64,000 nucleotides of DNA, taken from positions 1 through 64,000 of the forward strand of contig NZ_PKUS01000011.1 of assembly GCF_002866825.1 (NCBI RefSeq), read 5' to 3'. Position 1 is the stretch's first letter. Each line of letters starts with the position of its first letter. Below are positions 1-8,137 of the stretch, in pieces. The notes beneath the pieces were generated by a model. The model was given only the letters and a program-made list of their open reading frames with translations. It was not told the DNA's origin and searched no databases. Made by a program: the position numbers and the translations under genes. The stretch comes from Pseudohalioglobus lutimaris. Lineage in GTDB: Bacteria; Pseudomonadota; Gammaproteobacteria; Pseudomonadales; Halieaceae.

Positions 1-50
1 AATCATTATAACTACTGAGATTCAGGCTTTTCTATTTCGTCCCTAATTGT

Positions 51-81
51 GGGACAGCAGTGAGCGATGCTCCCTTTTTTT
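51..81 (+). terminator. putative rho-independent terminator
   Basis: GGGA and GCA (51-54, 57-59) pair with TGC and TCCC (68-74), with a two-base bulge, and are followed by seven T. It would end a plus-strand gene lying left of the window. The short bulged stem makes this moderate evidence. Confidence 0.45.
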
Positions 82-294
82 GTGCCAGTAAAAACACTAA
101 AAGCCTATAAAAGCAGGGTTATTTCGTTCGGGTTGTAAATACGGACTGCTAAAAAACGCACCGGAACAACGTTATCGATAGCCGTAATCCCTTGTTTTTA
201 ACTGACTTTTGTCCCTTCGATGTGTTGTAAGCCTTGTTTTTTGTTGTTACTTTTGAACTGCGTTACCTGACTAACTATTCTGGAGATAAGCGTA
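82..294. other. intergenic region upstream of the histone-like gene
   Basis: I see no gene here. The stretch must contain the promoter of the downstream histone-like gene, but no clear -35/-10 pair stands out. A GGAGA ribosome-binding site lies just before the ATG at 295. Confidence 0.4.
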
Positions 295-1110
295 ATGGCA
301 ACGGCAAAGAAGAAAGCAACTGCGAAAAAGTCGCCAGCTTCCCGTAAAAAGGCGCCAGCGAAAAAGAAATCAACCGCGAAAAAGGCCCCGGTTTCCCCAG
401 CCGTAGCACGCGCGAATGAAGCGCTGGCCAAACTACAGAAGGGTCTCGAGGCAGAGAAGAAAGCGTTGGAAAATGCGCGTAAGAAGGTGGACGCTGCGCG
501 TAAGCAAGCGAGCAAGAACGCCACGGCTGCCAATAAGCGTGCCGTCAAAGCGGCTCAAAAAGCTTCTGCAAAAACGGCCGAACGTATCAAAGCCATGCGC
601 GGCAAGGTTGCTGATGCCAAAAACCGTGCGGGTGAGGCAGCTGAAGCTGCCAAGTTGAAAGCAATGAAGTTGGCTGCCGAAGAAAAGAAGCTTGCTCACA
701 AGGCCGAGCTCGCTGCCAAGGCGGAAGTAGACAAAGCCAAGGCGGCTGCCAAGCACGCAGAAAATTGGGTTAAAGCGCGCGCCAAAGCAGACGCCAAAAA
801 GCTGACCGCGCTGGAAAAACGCCTGGCCAAGAAAATTGTCGCTGCGGAGAAGAAAGCGTTGGCCAAAGCCAGGGCGGCAGAGAAGAAGGCTGAAGCCAAG
901 GCGCGCGCGGTCGCCAAGAAAATCGAAGCGGCGTTAAAAGGCAAGAAGCCGGCGAAGAAGAAAACGGCGGCCAAGAAAGCGACTCCCAAAAAGAAAGCAA
1001 CGCGTAAGGCTGCTCCCAAGAACAAGGTAAAGGCAAAGGCTAAGGCAAAGAAAGCGCCTGCCCGTAAGGCCAAATCCAAGGCTAAAGCTAAGTCTAAAGC
1101 CAAGAAGTAG
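295..1110 (+). CDS. histone H1-like lysine/alanine-rich DNA-binding protein (AlgP-like)
   Basis: The 271-residue protein consists almost entirely of Lys and Ala with some Pro and Arg. Residues 1-35 and 210-271 are KKxxAKK/KKAPAKK-type repeats like eukaryotic histone H1 tails. Residues 40-205 are alanine-rich with heptad-like charge spacing and probably form a long helix or coiled coil. Such proteins (AlgP/AlgR3 in Pseudomonas, Hc-like proteins) bind DNA non-specifically and influence nucleoid structure and transcription. The ATG at 295 follows GGAGATAAGCGTA. A clear terminator follows the gene. Assignment rests on composition, so the exact family member and target genes cannot be told. Low-complexity sequence creates long open frames on the opposite strand, which are not believed. 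Confidence 0.85.
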   Translation: MATAKKKATAKKSPASRKKAPAKKKSTAKKAPVSPAVARANEALAKLQKGLEAEKKALENARKKVDAARKQASKNATAANKRAVKAAQKASAKTAERIKAMRGKVADAKNRAGEAAEAAKLKAMKLAAEEKKLAHKAELAAKAEVDKAKAAAKHAENWVKARAKADAKKLTALEKRLAKKIVAAEKKALAKARAAEKKAEAKARAVAKKIEAALKGKKPAKKKTAAKKATPKKKATRKAAPKNKVKAKAKAKKAPARKAKSKAKAKSKAKK

Positions 1111-1129
1111 GTCGTGACCGCCTGATCGA

Positions 1130-1165
1130 GCCCGCGACCACAACTGGCCGCGGGCTTTTCTGTTT
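1130..1165 (+). terminator. rho-independent terminator of the histone-like gene
   Basis: GCCCGCG (1130-1136) pairs perfectly with CGCGGGC (1149-1155) across a 12-base loop, followed by TTTTCTGTTT. It lies 20 bases after the stop of the histone-like gene and before the convergent mobA. Confidence 0.85.
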
Positions 1166-1197
1166 CAGGCTGCGTCGAATTCCAGCAACGCGTCTGG

Positions 1198-1797
1198 TCA
1201 AGTCGTTAGCGCGCTTATCTCGTTAAGATTAAGAAACGCTGCCTGGTCTGCCGCAAAGTCCACCTCGATCGCGCCGATCTGCCCGTACCACTTGCGCACA
1301 GCGCGCTCACCGCTGTCCAGAAAGGGTGATAGCGAATGCAGAGCGCTGACCCGCAGCAAGGCACAGAGATACTGCCCGGCATTACCCGTGTGGGCATAGC
1401 TTACCTGCGCATGCAGGTTGGTGTGCAGGATAGAATGCAGGCGCACCGCAAGGTCGGTTGGTAATTGAGGTGTGTCGCAGGGTACCAGCAATACATACTT
1501 CCCGGACAGCACCGTACGCGCTGCCTCCAGACCCGCCAGTGGGCCTTGAAACCCTGGCCGCAGATCGGCGGGTGTCAGCGGCGCCAGTGCGCGATAGATT
1601 TGGCGATTGCGGTTGCAACTAATCATCAGGTCACACACTTGCGGCGCAATGCGATCGATTACGTGGTCAATGAGCCTTTTTCCTTGCCATAGCAGCAGAC
1701 CCTTGTCTTCACCGCCCATACGACGGCCTGCGCCACCGGCAAGGATCAAGGCGGATATGTTGCTGGCTGGATGATGCTGAGTTGGTAAATCGCGCAC
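1198..1797 (-). CDS. mobA: molybdenum cofactor guanylyltransferase MobA
   Basis: This enzyme transfers GMP from GTP to molybdopterin-Mo to make the MGD cofactor of DMSO-reductase-type enzymes; it is cytoplasmic. The 199-residue length fits the family. The N-terminal LILAGGAGRRMGGEDKG (about residues 17-33) is the nucleotide-binding signature with its conserved Lys, and FQGPLAGL and LLVPCDTPQLP (with the metal-binding Asp) follow in order. The first usable start is a GTG at 1797 without a clear ribosome-binding site, so the true N-terminus may be some residues shorter. The gene diverges from tsaB across a 76-base gap and converges on the histone-like gene. No mobB or other moa gene is adjacent. 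Confidence 0.9.
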   Translation of the reverse strand: MRDLPTQHHPASNISALILAGGAGRRMGGEDKGLLLWQGKRLIDHVIDRIAPQVCDLMISCNRNRQIYRALAPLTPADLRPGFQGPLAGLEAARTVLSGKYVLLVPCDTPQLPTDLAVRLHSILHTNLHAQVSYAHTGNAGQYLCALLRVSALHSLSPFLDSGERAVRKWYGQIGAIEVDFAADQAAFLNLNEISALTT

Positions 1798-1873
1798 TGA
1801 GAGGTTCTTACCTTAGTTCTGCTGTGGGATAATCCAAGCTTAACACCCACCTCTGGAATGAATCACGACCTCC

Positions 1874-2584
1874 ATGAATAACATTCTGGCTATTGAGACC
1901 GCAACCGAGGCCTGCTCCGTTGCCTGGTCAAGCGGTGATCGTGTGCAGCAGCGCCACGAGATTACCCCGCGTCAGCATAGTCAGCGACTGTTTGGTATGT
2001 TGAATGAATTGCTTCCAGACGGGCGTCTCCGGGAACATGGAATAGAAGCCGTGGCTTATGGGTGCGGCCCGGGTTCTTTTACCGGTTTGCGGATTGCGGC
2101 AAGCGCTGTGCAAGGCTTGACCTATGCATCGGGCCTGCCCGCAGTACCTGTTTCCACGCTGGCAGTGCAGGCACAAACCGCGCTGCGCCATGGGCTTGTC
2201 GACGACGGGCAGTTGATACTGAGCAGCCTGGACGCGCGTATTAACGAAATCTACTGCGCATGGTTTCGCGCCGAAGCCGGGGGCGTACTGGCACTTACGG
2301 GGCCGCAAGCCTGCCATCCCGCGCAGGTTCGGTTGCCGACTGGGGCCGCGAATGCGGTTGGGATAGGCAGTGGTTGTCAGTTCATCGAAGACATGCCGCC
2401 GGCAGTGAAGGCGTCTCTTGGCGAGATGGCGGTAGACCTGCTTCCCGAGGCCCGTGACCTGATCCCATTTGCGATTGAGCAGTTGGCCAGGGGAGATGTC
2501 CAAACGCCTTTCCAGGTTCAGCCCGTTTATGTGCGCGACGAAATAAATTGGAAGAAGATTCCCCAGCAGGGTAAACGGGCATGA
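1874..2584 (+). CDS. tsaB: tRNA threonylcarbamoyladenosine biosynthesis protein TsaB
   Basis: TsaB is the pseudo-ATPase partner of TsaD in the complex that makes the t6A37 modification on ANN-decoding tRNAs. The 236-residue protein starts NNILAIETATEACSVA, the usual ASKHA-fold beginning. HSQRLFGMLNELL follows, then the GCGPGSFTGLRIA motif (about residues 65-77) typical of TsaB. It overlaps uppP by the four bases ATGA (2581-2584), implying translational coupling. A G+T-rich block ending in GGGATAAT (about 1825-1833) upstream could hold an extended -10, but this is not certain. Confidence 0.93.
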   Translation: MNNILAIETATEACSVAWSSGDRVQQRHEITPRQHSQRLFGMLNELLPDGRLREHGIEAVAYGCGPGSFTGLRIAASAVQGLTYASGLPAVPVSTLAVQAQTALRHGLVDDGQLILSSLDARINEIYCAWFRAEAGGVLALTGPQACHPAQVRLPTGAANAVGIGSGCQFIEDMPPAVKASLGEMAVDLLPEARDLIPFAIEQLARGDVQTPFQVQPVYVRDEINWKKIPQQGKRA

Positions 2585-3384
2585 TCGACTGGTTACAGGC
2601 GTTTATCCTGGCTGTTGTGCAGGGTCTGACTGAGTTTCTGCCCATCTCCAGTTCAGCGCACCTGGTAATACCGTCCCTGGTTCTGGATTGGCCTGACCAG
2701 GGCCTGGCTTTTGATGTGGCGGTGCATGTAGGCACTCTGGCCGCAGTAATTATCTACTACCGTCGTGACCTCGTGGCGATCACCCGCAATTGGTTCGCTT
2801 CCCTGGCGGGGGCCGCACCAACTGCAGACAGCCGTACCGCCTGGTATCTGTTAGTCGCGACACTACCCGTGGGTTTAATGGGCGTACTGGGAGGCGATGC
2901 CATAGAGGCCCATGCGCGCAACCTGCCAGTGATTGCGACCACGACGCTGGCTTTTGGCCTGTTGCTGGGACTGGCTGATCGCCACGCCCAGCGTACACCG
3001 GGAAGTCGCCCGTTGGGCCTGCGTGTTGCTCTGTTGATCGGCCTTGCCCAGGCACTCGCGCCCATTCCCGGCGTGTCCCGCTCCGGCATTACCATTACCG
3101 CGGCACTGCTCTTGAATATGAGTCGCCAGGAGGCCGCCCGGTTCTCCTTTCTGCTCTCCATCCCCGTGATAACAGGGGCCGGATTGTTAAAGGGCTGGGA
3201 TTTGGCAAACGGGGCTGTGGCGGTGGACTGGGCGTTGATAGGGTCTGCGGCGCTGCTTTCCGGCGTGACCGCCTATCTGTGTATCGCCTTGTTCCTGCGC
3301 TTGCTGGACCGGGTCGGGCTGATGCCTTTTGTTTACTATCGGATTGCACTGGCGGCGCTACTGTATTTTCTGTGGCTGGGCTGA
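2581..3384 (+). CDS. uppP: undecaprenyl-diphosphatase UppP (BacA)
   Basis: This integral membrane phosphatase recycles undecaprenyl pyrophosphate to the monophosphate carrier used for peptidoglycan and O-antigen export; it also gives bacitracin tolerance. The 267-residue length is typical. The first signature QGLTEFLPISSSAHL (residues 14-28) has the catalytic-region Glu18 and the Ser cluster. The second, PGVSRSGIT (about 163-171), has the conserved Arg. Six to eight hydrophobic helices are evident. It overlaps tsaB by ATGA and is followed after 14 bases by the next gene, so the run looks like one transcript. Confidence 0.95.
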   Translation: MIDWLQAFILAVVQGLTEFLPISSSAHLVIPSLVLDWPDQGLAFDVAVHVGTLAAVIIYYRRDLVAITRNWFASLAGAAPTADSRTAWYLLVATLPVGLMGVLGGDAIEAHARNLPVIATTTLAFGLLLGLADRHAQRTPGSRPLGLRVALLIGLAQALAPIPGVSRSGITITAALLLNMSRQEAARFSFLLSIPVITGAGLLKGWDLANGAVAVDWALIGSAALLSGVTAYLCIALFLRLLDRVGLMPFVYYRIALAALLYFLWLG

Positions 3385-3398
3385 CAAGGAGCGAGAGA

Positions 3399-4280
3399 GT
3401 GAAAGTGGCATTTGTGGGCCTGGGCGTAATGGGATTTCCCATGGCCGGTCATCTGCAGCAGGCGGGGCACGAGGTCACGGTGTATAACCGTACCGGGGAA
3501 AGAGCACAGGCCTGGAGTCGGGCCTACGATGGGGACTGCAAGACAACGCCGCGCGAGGCTGCTGTCGGTGCGGACCTTGTCATACTGTGCGTCGGTAATG
3601 ATGAGGACGTGCGCAGTGTGTGCTACGGCGATGATGGCGTGCTTGGCGCAATGCACCGGGGCAGTGTGCTGGTTGATCACACTACCGCGTCAGCAGAGCT
3701 GGCAAGGGAGTTGTTTGACCGTGCCGCAGAGGTGGGAGTTGGTTTCCTGGATGCACCGGTTTCCGGTGGTCAGGTCGGCGCCGAAACGGGTGCGCTCACG
3801 GTGATGGTGGGGGGCGAACGAAGCGCCTTTGACGCAGCCGAAGCGGCTCTGCAGAGCTATGCCCGTTGCCTGCGCCTGCTGGGCCCGGCTGGTAGTGGTC
3901 AACTGGCAAAAATGGCTAACCAGATCTGCATTGCCGGTATTGTGCAGGGATTGTCTGAGGCACTGGCATTCTCTGAACAGGCAGGGCTGGATACAGCCGC
4001 TGTTATCGAGGTTATTTCGCGTGGCGCGGCACAGTCATGGCAAATGGAAAATCGTTACCAGACTATGCTGGCCGGCGACTACGAGCACGGCTTCGCCGTT
4101 GACTGGATGCGCAAGGACCTGGGTATGGTGCTGGCGCAGGCCTCTCTCATGGGCCTGCAATTACCCGTAACCGAGCTGGTAGACGGATACTACGCAGACG
4201 TACAGGCGATGGGTGGCGGCCGCTGGGATACATCAAGCCTCTACGCGCGTATGCGTGCTATCGCTGAAAAGGAGTCGTAA
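3399..4280 (+). CDS. NAD(P)-dependent beta-hydroxyacid dehydrogenase (3-hydroxyisobutyrate dehydrogenase family)
   Basis: Members oxidise beta-hydroxyacids such as 3-hydroxyisobutyrate, tartronate semialdehyde or 4-hydroxybutyrate with NAD(P). The protein has 293 residues. Residues 3-25 hold the Rossmann motif [27 protein letters not shown] (118-131) is the substrate signature, and Lys171 in GQLAKMANQ is the catalytic Lys at its usual position. I chose GTG 3399 because AAGGAG lies 7 bases upstream (3386-3391) and the Rossmann strand starts at residue 2; a longer frame from 3279 would overlap uppP by more than 100 bases. The substrate cannot be told from sequence. It lies between uppP and the aminopeptidase in the same run. 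Confidence 0.88.
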   Translation: MKVAFVGLGVMGFPMAGHLQQAGHEVTVYNRTGERAQAWSRAYDGDCKTTPREAAVGADLVILCVGNDEDVRSVCYGDDGVLGAMHRGSVLVDHTTASAELARELFDRAAEVGVGFLDAPVSGGQVGAETGALTVMVGGERSAFDAAEAALQSYARCLRLLGPAGSGQLAKMANQICIAGIVQGLSEALAFSEQAGLDTAAVIEVISRGAAQSWQMENRYQTMLAGDYEHGFAVDWMRKDLGMVLAQASLMGLQLPVTELVDGYYADVQAMGGGRWDTSSLYARMRAIAEKES

Positions 4281-4282
4281 AA

Positions 4283-5605
4283 ATGGAGTCCGTTATGTCT
4301 GAGCAAGAGCAGTTTAACCAGGAGCTCTGCGGCTTCCTGTCGCAGGCGGTGACGCCTTTTCACGCCGTGGCCGAGATGGCGGAGCAACTGCGCTCAGCAG
4401 GTTATTCGCAGCTGGTGGAGGATGAAAGCTGGACGCTGGAGGCGGGTGGCCGGTACTTTGTGACCCGCAATGGTAGTTCGATTATCGCCTTCGGATTGGG
4501 CCGTGAGTCTGGCCCCGCCGAGGGTCTGCGGATGGTCGGTGCGCATACAGACAGCCCGTGTCTGATGGTCAAGCCCGCCCCCGAAATCGTGAGGCAAGGC
4601 TATTTGCAACTCGGCGTCGAGGTTTATGGCGGCGCGCTGCTGAACCCCTGGTTTGACCGTGACCTGTCTATTGCAGGCAGGGTCAGCTACCAGTGCTCCC
4701 AGGGTCAGTTGCGGACAGCGCTGATTGATTTTCGCGAGCCTGTAGCCGTTATTCCAAGCCTGGCAATACACCTGGATCGCGAGGCTAACAGCAGCCGCAG
4801 CGTTAACCCGCAAAAAGACATTCCGCCGCTTCTGTGCCAATTGCCAGAAAACGAAAAGGCTGACTTTCGTGCCCTGTTGCGTGAGCGCCTGCTGGAAGAG
4901 CATGCCGATTGTGGCGTAGACAAAGTTCTGGACTATGAACTGTGCTGTTACGATACCCAGGCGCCAGCCGTGGTCGGATTACGTAGGGAGTTTATCGCAT
5001 CAGCCCGGCTCGATAATCTGTTGAGCTGCTATAGCGCATTACGCGGCCTGCAAGACTGGGACGGCGCTGCCAGCGTACTGCTGGTCTGCAATGATCACGA
5101 GGAAGTTGGCTCACGGTCTGCAGCGGGCGCAAATGGTCCCTTCCTTGCGTCGGTGCTCAAGCGAATCGCGGTAGAGCGTGAAACCTACGCCGCCCTGACC
5201 GAGCGGTCAATGATGATTTCAGCTGACAATGCGCATGGTATTCACCCCAACTTTGCAGACCGTCACGATGAAAACCATGGCCCCAGGCTGAACGGCGGGC
5301 CGGTGTTAAAGGTCAATGCCAACCAACGCTATGCATCCAATAGCGAGACCACTGGACTGTTGCGCATGCTAGCGGAAAAAGCAGGCGTTCCGTTACAGTC
5401 TTTTGTGGCGCGTACTGATATGGGTTGCGGTAGCACCATTGGGCCGATAACCGCCGGTGAAGTGGGGGTCAAGACACTGGATATCGGTGTGCCCACCTTT
5501 GCCATGCACTCGATTCGGGAACTCGCGGGCAGTGCCGACGCGACTAACCTGGCGCGGCTGTTAACGCATTTCTACAATCTTCGGGGCAGCCTGGGGGCCA
5601 GTTGA
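4283..5605 (+). CDS. apeB: M18 family aminopeptidase (ApeB type)
   Basis: This is a cytoplasmic dinuclear-zinc aminopeptidase, usually releasing N-terminal acidic or neutral residues and working as a large tetrahedral oligomer. The 440-residue length fits. Ligands seen in order: GAHTDSPCL (His and bridging Asp, about residues 88-96), CNDHEEVGS (the Glu pair, about 273-281), [12 protein letters not shown] (Asp and His), and [11 protein letters not shown] (C-terminal His). AAGGAG at 4269-4274 is 8 bases before ATG 4283, which settles the start over the second ATG at 4295. It begins 3 bases after the previous stop, so the two are co-transcribed. Confidence 0.92.
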   Translation: MESVMSEQEQFNQELCGFLSQAVTPFHAVAEMAEQLRSAGYSQLVEDESWTLEAGGRYFVTRNGSSIIAFGLGRESGPAEGLRMVGAHTDSPCLMVKPAPEIVRQGYLQLGVEVYGGALLNPWFDRDLSIAGRVSYQCSQGQLRTALIDFREPVAVIPSLAIHLDREANSSRSVNPQKDIPPLLCQLPENEKADFRALLRERLLEEHADCGVDKVLDYELCCYDTQAPAVVGLRREFIASARLDNLLSCYSALRGLQDWDGAASVLLVCNDHEEVGSRSAAGANGPFLASVLKRIAVERETYAALTERSMMISADNAHGIHPNFADRHDENHGPRLNGGPVLKVNANQRYASNSETTGLLRMLAEKAGVPLQSFVARTDMGCGSTIGPITAGEVGVKTLDIGVPTFAMHSIRELAGSADATNLARLLTHFYNLRGSLGAS

Positions 5606-5612
5606 GGCGATC

Positions 5613-6728
5613 GTGCGTGCGCTGTTGCTTTCCGCCTATGCGGCCCAGAGCCATCGCTACTGGCAGGCAGGTTTGCGGCAGATGTTTCCGCAGTGGTCAT
5701 GGACGGAACTGGAACTGCCACCCCGACACTTTAGCTGGCGGATAAGGGGCAACCCGCTTTACTGGAGCATCGCCGAGCGGGAAGCCCTGCTGGCGCCACA
5801 TGATGTGCTGATCGCGACTTCCATGGTAGATCTTGCCACCCTGCGTGGCCTGGTGCCCTCGTTGGCTGACATTCCTACATTGCTCTATTTCCATGAGAAC
5901 CAGTTTGAGTATCCGCAGAACGACCAGCAGCACAGCCTGCTTGAGGCGCAGATGGTCAGTTTGTATGCAGCGCTAGCAGCGGACGGACTTGCGTTCAATT
6001 CTCGCTACAATCTGGAGTCCTTTCTCGCCGGGTGTGAGCGGCTCCTGGGGCGACTGCCAGATCGTGTCCCTCCGGGCATTGTTTCTCGTTTGCAATCAAA
6101 GGCTGTCGTATTACCTGTGCCTTTACTGCCGGCGCAACAGCATCCGCCTGAGGGCGGTAACTTTGCACAGTGGGAACCGGGGGCCTTGCGTTTGCTGTGG
6201 AGCGCCCGCTTTGAGCACGATAAGGGTGGCGAGGGATTGTACCGCCTGCTGCAGGCGCTGGAGCAGATGGGCACGCATTATCAGTTGGCTGTCACCGGGC
6301 AACAGTTTCGCAATTCCCCACCCGTTTTCGCGCAGATTCAGCAGCGATTCTCCGGGCGCCTGGTGCAGTTCGGTTTTGTAGCGCGCAGCGAGGACTATTC
6401 CACCCTGCAACACGAGGCCGATGTCGTGATATCCACGGCGCTGCATGAGTTTCAGGGGCTGGCAGTGATGCAGGCGGTCGCCGCGGGCTGTGTGCCGGTC
6501 GTGCCGGATCGGCTCGCTTACCGGGAAACCTATGCGCATGAATTTCGCTACCCATCCTGCCCTGATGACCCGGCTCTGGAAGCTACCGGTGCGGCGCAGC
6601 TGCTGTCGAATATAGCCACACAGTTGCCCGAGTCTCCCGACCTTTCAGCTTATACCCTCAGTCCGTTGCGGGTGCGCTACCAGCGTATTCTATGCAACCT
6701 GCAGGATAGCCAGCCTCAGCCAGGCTAG
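5613..6728 (+). CDS. DUF3524 glycosyltransferase, tRNA-queuosine alpha-mannosyltransferase type
   Basis: The 371-residue protein starts LLLSAYAAQSHRYW and continues with WSWTELELPPRHFSWRIRG, the hallmark of the DUF3524 N-terminal domain shared with animal GTDC1 (QTMAN), which mannosylates queuosine in tRNA-Asp. LLYFHENQFEYP (about residues 91-102) is the conserved HENQ segment. A GT4-like C-terminal half carries WSARFEHDKGGEG and, later, STALHEFQGLAVMQAVAAGC with the EFxGLA acidic loop for the sugar nucleotide. The bacterial function is inferred from the animal enzyme; I know of no direct proof for this clade. Start is GTG 5613, 7 bases after apeB. It is the last intact gene before the stub at 6766. 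Confidence 0.82.
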   Translation: MRALLLSAYAAQSHRYWQAGLRQMFPQWSWTELELPPRHFSWRIRGNPLYWSIAEREALLAPHDVLIATSMVDLATLRGLVPSLADIPTLLYFHENQFEYPQNDQQHSLLEAQMVSLYAALAADGLAFNSRYNLESFLAGCERLLGRLPDRVPPGIVSRLQSKAVVLPVPLLPAQQHPPEGGNFAQWEPGALRLLWSARFEHDKGGEGLYRLLQALEQMGTHYQLAVTGQQFRNSPPVFAQIQQRFSGRLVQFGFVARSEDYSTLQHEADVVISTALHEFQGLAVMQAVAAGCVPVVPDRLAYRETYAHEFRYPSCPDDPALEATGAAQLLSNIATQLPESPDLSAYTLSPLRVRYQRILCNLQDSQPQPG

Positions 6729-6765
6729 GTATCGTTGTCGGCTTTTTGCGGACACACCGATTGTC

Positions 6766-6918
6766 ATGGCCAAACAACGCGTTCTAACCGGCATGACGAT
6801 CAGCGCTACGCCCCACCTGGGCAACTGTGTCGGGGCCATCGGGCCCTCTATAGAAGCCTCCTGCGATGACTCGCTTCAATCGTTCTTCTTCCTTGCTGAT
6901 TATCATGCCCTGATCTGA
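6766..6918 (+). pseudogene. trpS: trpS 5' fragment (tryptophanyl-tRNA synthetase, N-terminal stub)
   Basis: A 50-codon frame from ATG 6766 reads MAKQRVLTGMTISATPHLGN, then VGAIGPSIEAS, and ends FFFLADYHALI-stop. This matches the start of class Ic tryptophanyl-tRNA synthetase: the RVLTG strand, the HIGH-type motif in PHLGN, VGAIxPxIE and the FLADYHAL strand. The normal enzyme has about 330-400 residues, so everything after the second strand, including KMSKS, is missing. Drift (for example Cys for the Tyr after HLGN) suggests decay. It sits at the junction between housekeeping and accessory genes, so it looks like a relic of a rearrangement beside or into trpS. A full trpS must exist elsewhere. 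Confidence 0.75.
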
Positions 6919-7149
6919 CGGCCCCGGCCGATGTATACAAGGGAAGACGAAACGACATTCTGGATCAGCGAGCCCCGGTGAAAGTCAGAACCATGATTCA
7001 GAGGAAAGTACACCACCTTCGGGTAGCGGTCTAACCTGGAGTAGCAACTGGCAGAAAAGTCTCTCTTGGAGAACGACCAGATTGGTCCCATATCCTTTGC
7101 CGACGTACCCTACGGAGCGCCGACTGACCGAAATTAATTCAAAACTGTC
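6919..7149. other. unassigned junction DNA between trpS stub and regulatory dyads
   Basis: About 230 bases hold no convincing gene. A 62-codon open frame on the minus strand (6903-7091) has no recognisable domain or ribosome-binding site. The segment is probably decayed DNA from the rearrangement that truncated trpS. Confidence 0.4.
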
Positions 7150-7213
7150 TGGATAAGCTATCCAAACACGATATTCGTGAGACTACAGTCTGTACCAGAA
7201 ATTTATGGTACAG
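7150..7213. promoter_or_regulatory. three successive dyads upstream of the SDR gene
   Basis: Three perfect inverted repeats stand in a row: TGGATA/TATCCA (7150-7164, 3-base spacer), CACGA/TCGTG (7167-7179, 3-base spacer) and CTGTACCA/TGGTACAG (7190-7213, 8-base spacer). The last is a classic operator-like palindrome. It ends about 90 bases before the SDR start. A role as operator or leader hairpins is inferred. Confidence 0.45.
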
Positions 7214-7302
7214 GTGTCACTTATGTTGCCGACGTCAGGGCTGTCCACCCCGTCAACAGAAGCGCATTTTGATCTGTACTCGATCAGGAGAATGAACACG
7301 TG

Positions 7303-8109
7303 ATGAATTTGCAAGATCGGGTAATCGTGATCACTGGGGCAGGCTCCGGGATTGGGCGACAGCTGGCTGTACAATTCGCTACGGAAAAGTGCCGCCTGGC
7401 ACTGTCCGACATAAACCAGAAGGGTCTTGATGAGACCGTTGCGTTATTGAACATTGACCCCCACAAGGTAGCCTCATTCATAGTCGACGTGTCTGATCGT
7501 GAAGCTACTGTTGCGTTCGCACGCCTCGTGATGGAGAAGTTTGGTCAGGTCGATGTACTGATCAACAATGCGGGTCTGACCTCTGTCGGCTCGATTCACG
7601 CAGTGTCCTATGAGGCATTTGAACGCGTTATCAGCGTGAACATGTGGGGCGTGGTCTATGGCTGTCGAGCATTCCTGCCGTACCTGAAGGAGCGGCCGGA
7701 GTCCGTCCTGGCGAACGTATCCAGTATTAATGGCATGGTTCCATTCGCAGATAACGGCCCTTACAATATGTCTAAATATGCTGTTTACGGACTCAATGAA
7801 ACGCTGATGATGGAATTACGGGATACATCAGTTCGGGTGCTCAGCATTCATCCCGGAGGAATCAGTACAAACATTGTCAATAATTCTATTGGTGCTGATA
7901 CGAGAACCCGGGAGGGTTTTGCCAAACTCGCTAAAACCACACCAGAACAGGCAGCTGTCGCGATAGTGAACGCAGTGAAGAACAAGAAGCGCTACTTGTT
8001 TATTGGTCGGGATGCGAAATTTATGCAGTTAATGAAACGTTTTTCACCCCGCCTGGCCCTGGGCTTTTCCCTTTGGATGACTGCGCGTGTCCTGGCGAGT
8101 GAAAATTGA
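7303..8109 (+). CDS. short-chain dehydrogenase/reductase (classical SDR)
   Basis: An NAD(P)-dependent oxidoreductase of 268 residues. TGAGSGIGRQLA (about residues 11-22) is the cofactor loop. An Asp at the end of beta2 (ALSDINQK) favours NAD(H). NNAG follows near residue 89, and the catalytic Ser, Tyr and Lys are in SSINGMV and YNMSKYAVYG. The extended C-terminus with a hydrophobic, basic tail (FMQLMKRFSPRLALGF) resembles SDRs acting on lipids or steroids. AGGAG at 7286-7290 could serve ATG 7303 or GTG 7300. The last bases of the gene recur downstream of the VOC gene near 61632. It opens the catabolic block; the substrate is unknown. Confidence 0.88.
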   Translation: MNLQDRVIVITGAGSGIGRQLAVQFATEKCRLALSDINQKGLDETVALLNIDPHKVASFIVDVSDREATVAFARLVMEKFGQVDVLINNAGLTSVGSIHAVSYEAFERVISVNMWGVVYGCRAFLPYLKERPESVLANVSSINGMVPFADNGPYNMSKYAVYGLNETLMMELRDTSVRVLSIHPGGISTNIVNNSIGADTRTREGFAKLAKTTPEQAAVAIVNAVKNKKRYLFIGRDAKFMQLMKRFSPRLALGFSLWMTARVLASEN

Positions 8110-8137
8110 TGATGGATAGAAAGTACGGGAGAAGGTC

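Noticed and set aside
198-1143. Several long open frames opposite or overlapping the histone-like gene
   Set aside because: They are shadows of a low-complexity Lys/Ala codon pattern, with Phe/Leu/Ala-rich products and no ribosome-binding sites.
3279-3398. Forty-codon N-terminal extension of the hydroxyacid dehydrogenase
   Set aside because: It overlaps uppP and lacks a ribosome-binding site; GTG 3399 has AAGGAG and starts right at the Rossmann strand.
6903-7091. 62-codon minus-strand frame next to the trpS stub
   Set aside because: No recognised domain, no ribosome-binding site and low coding character.
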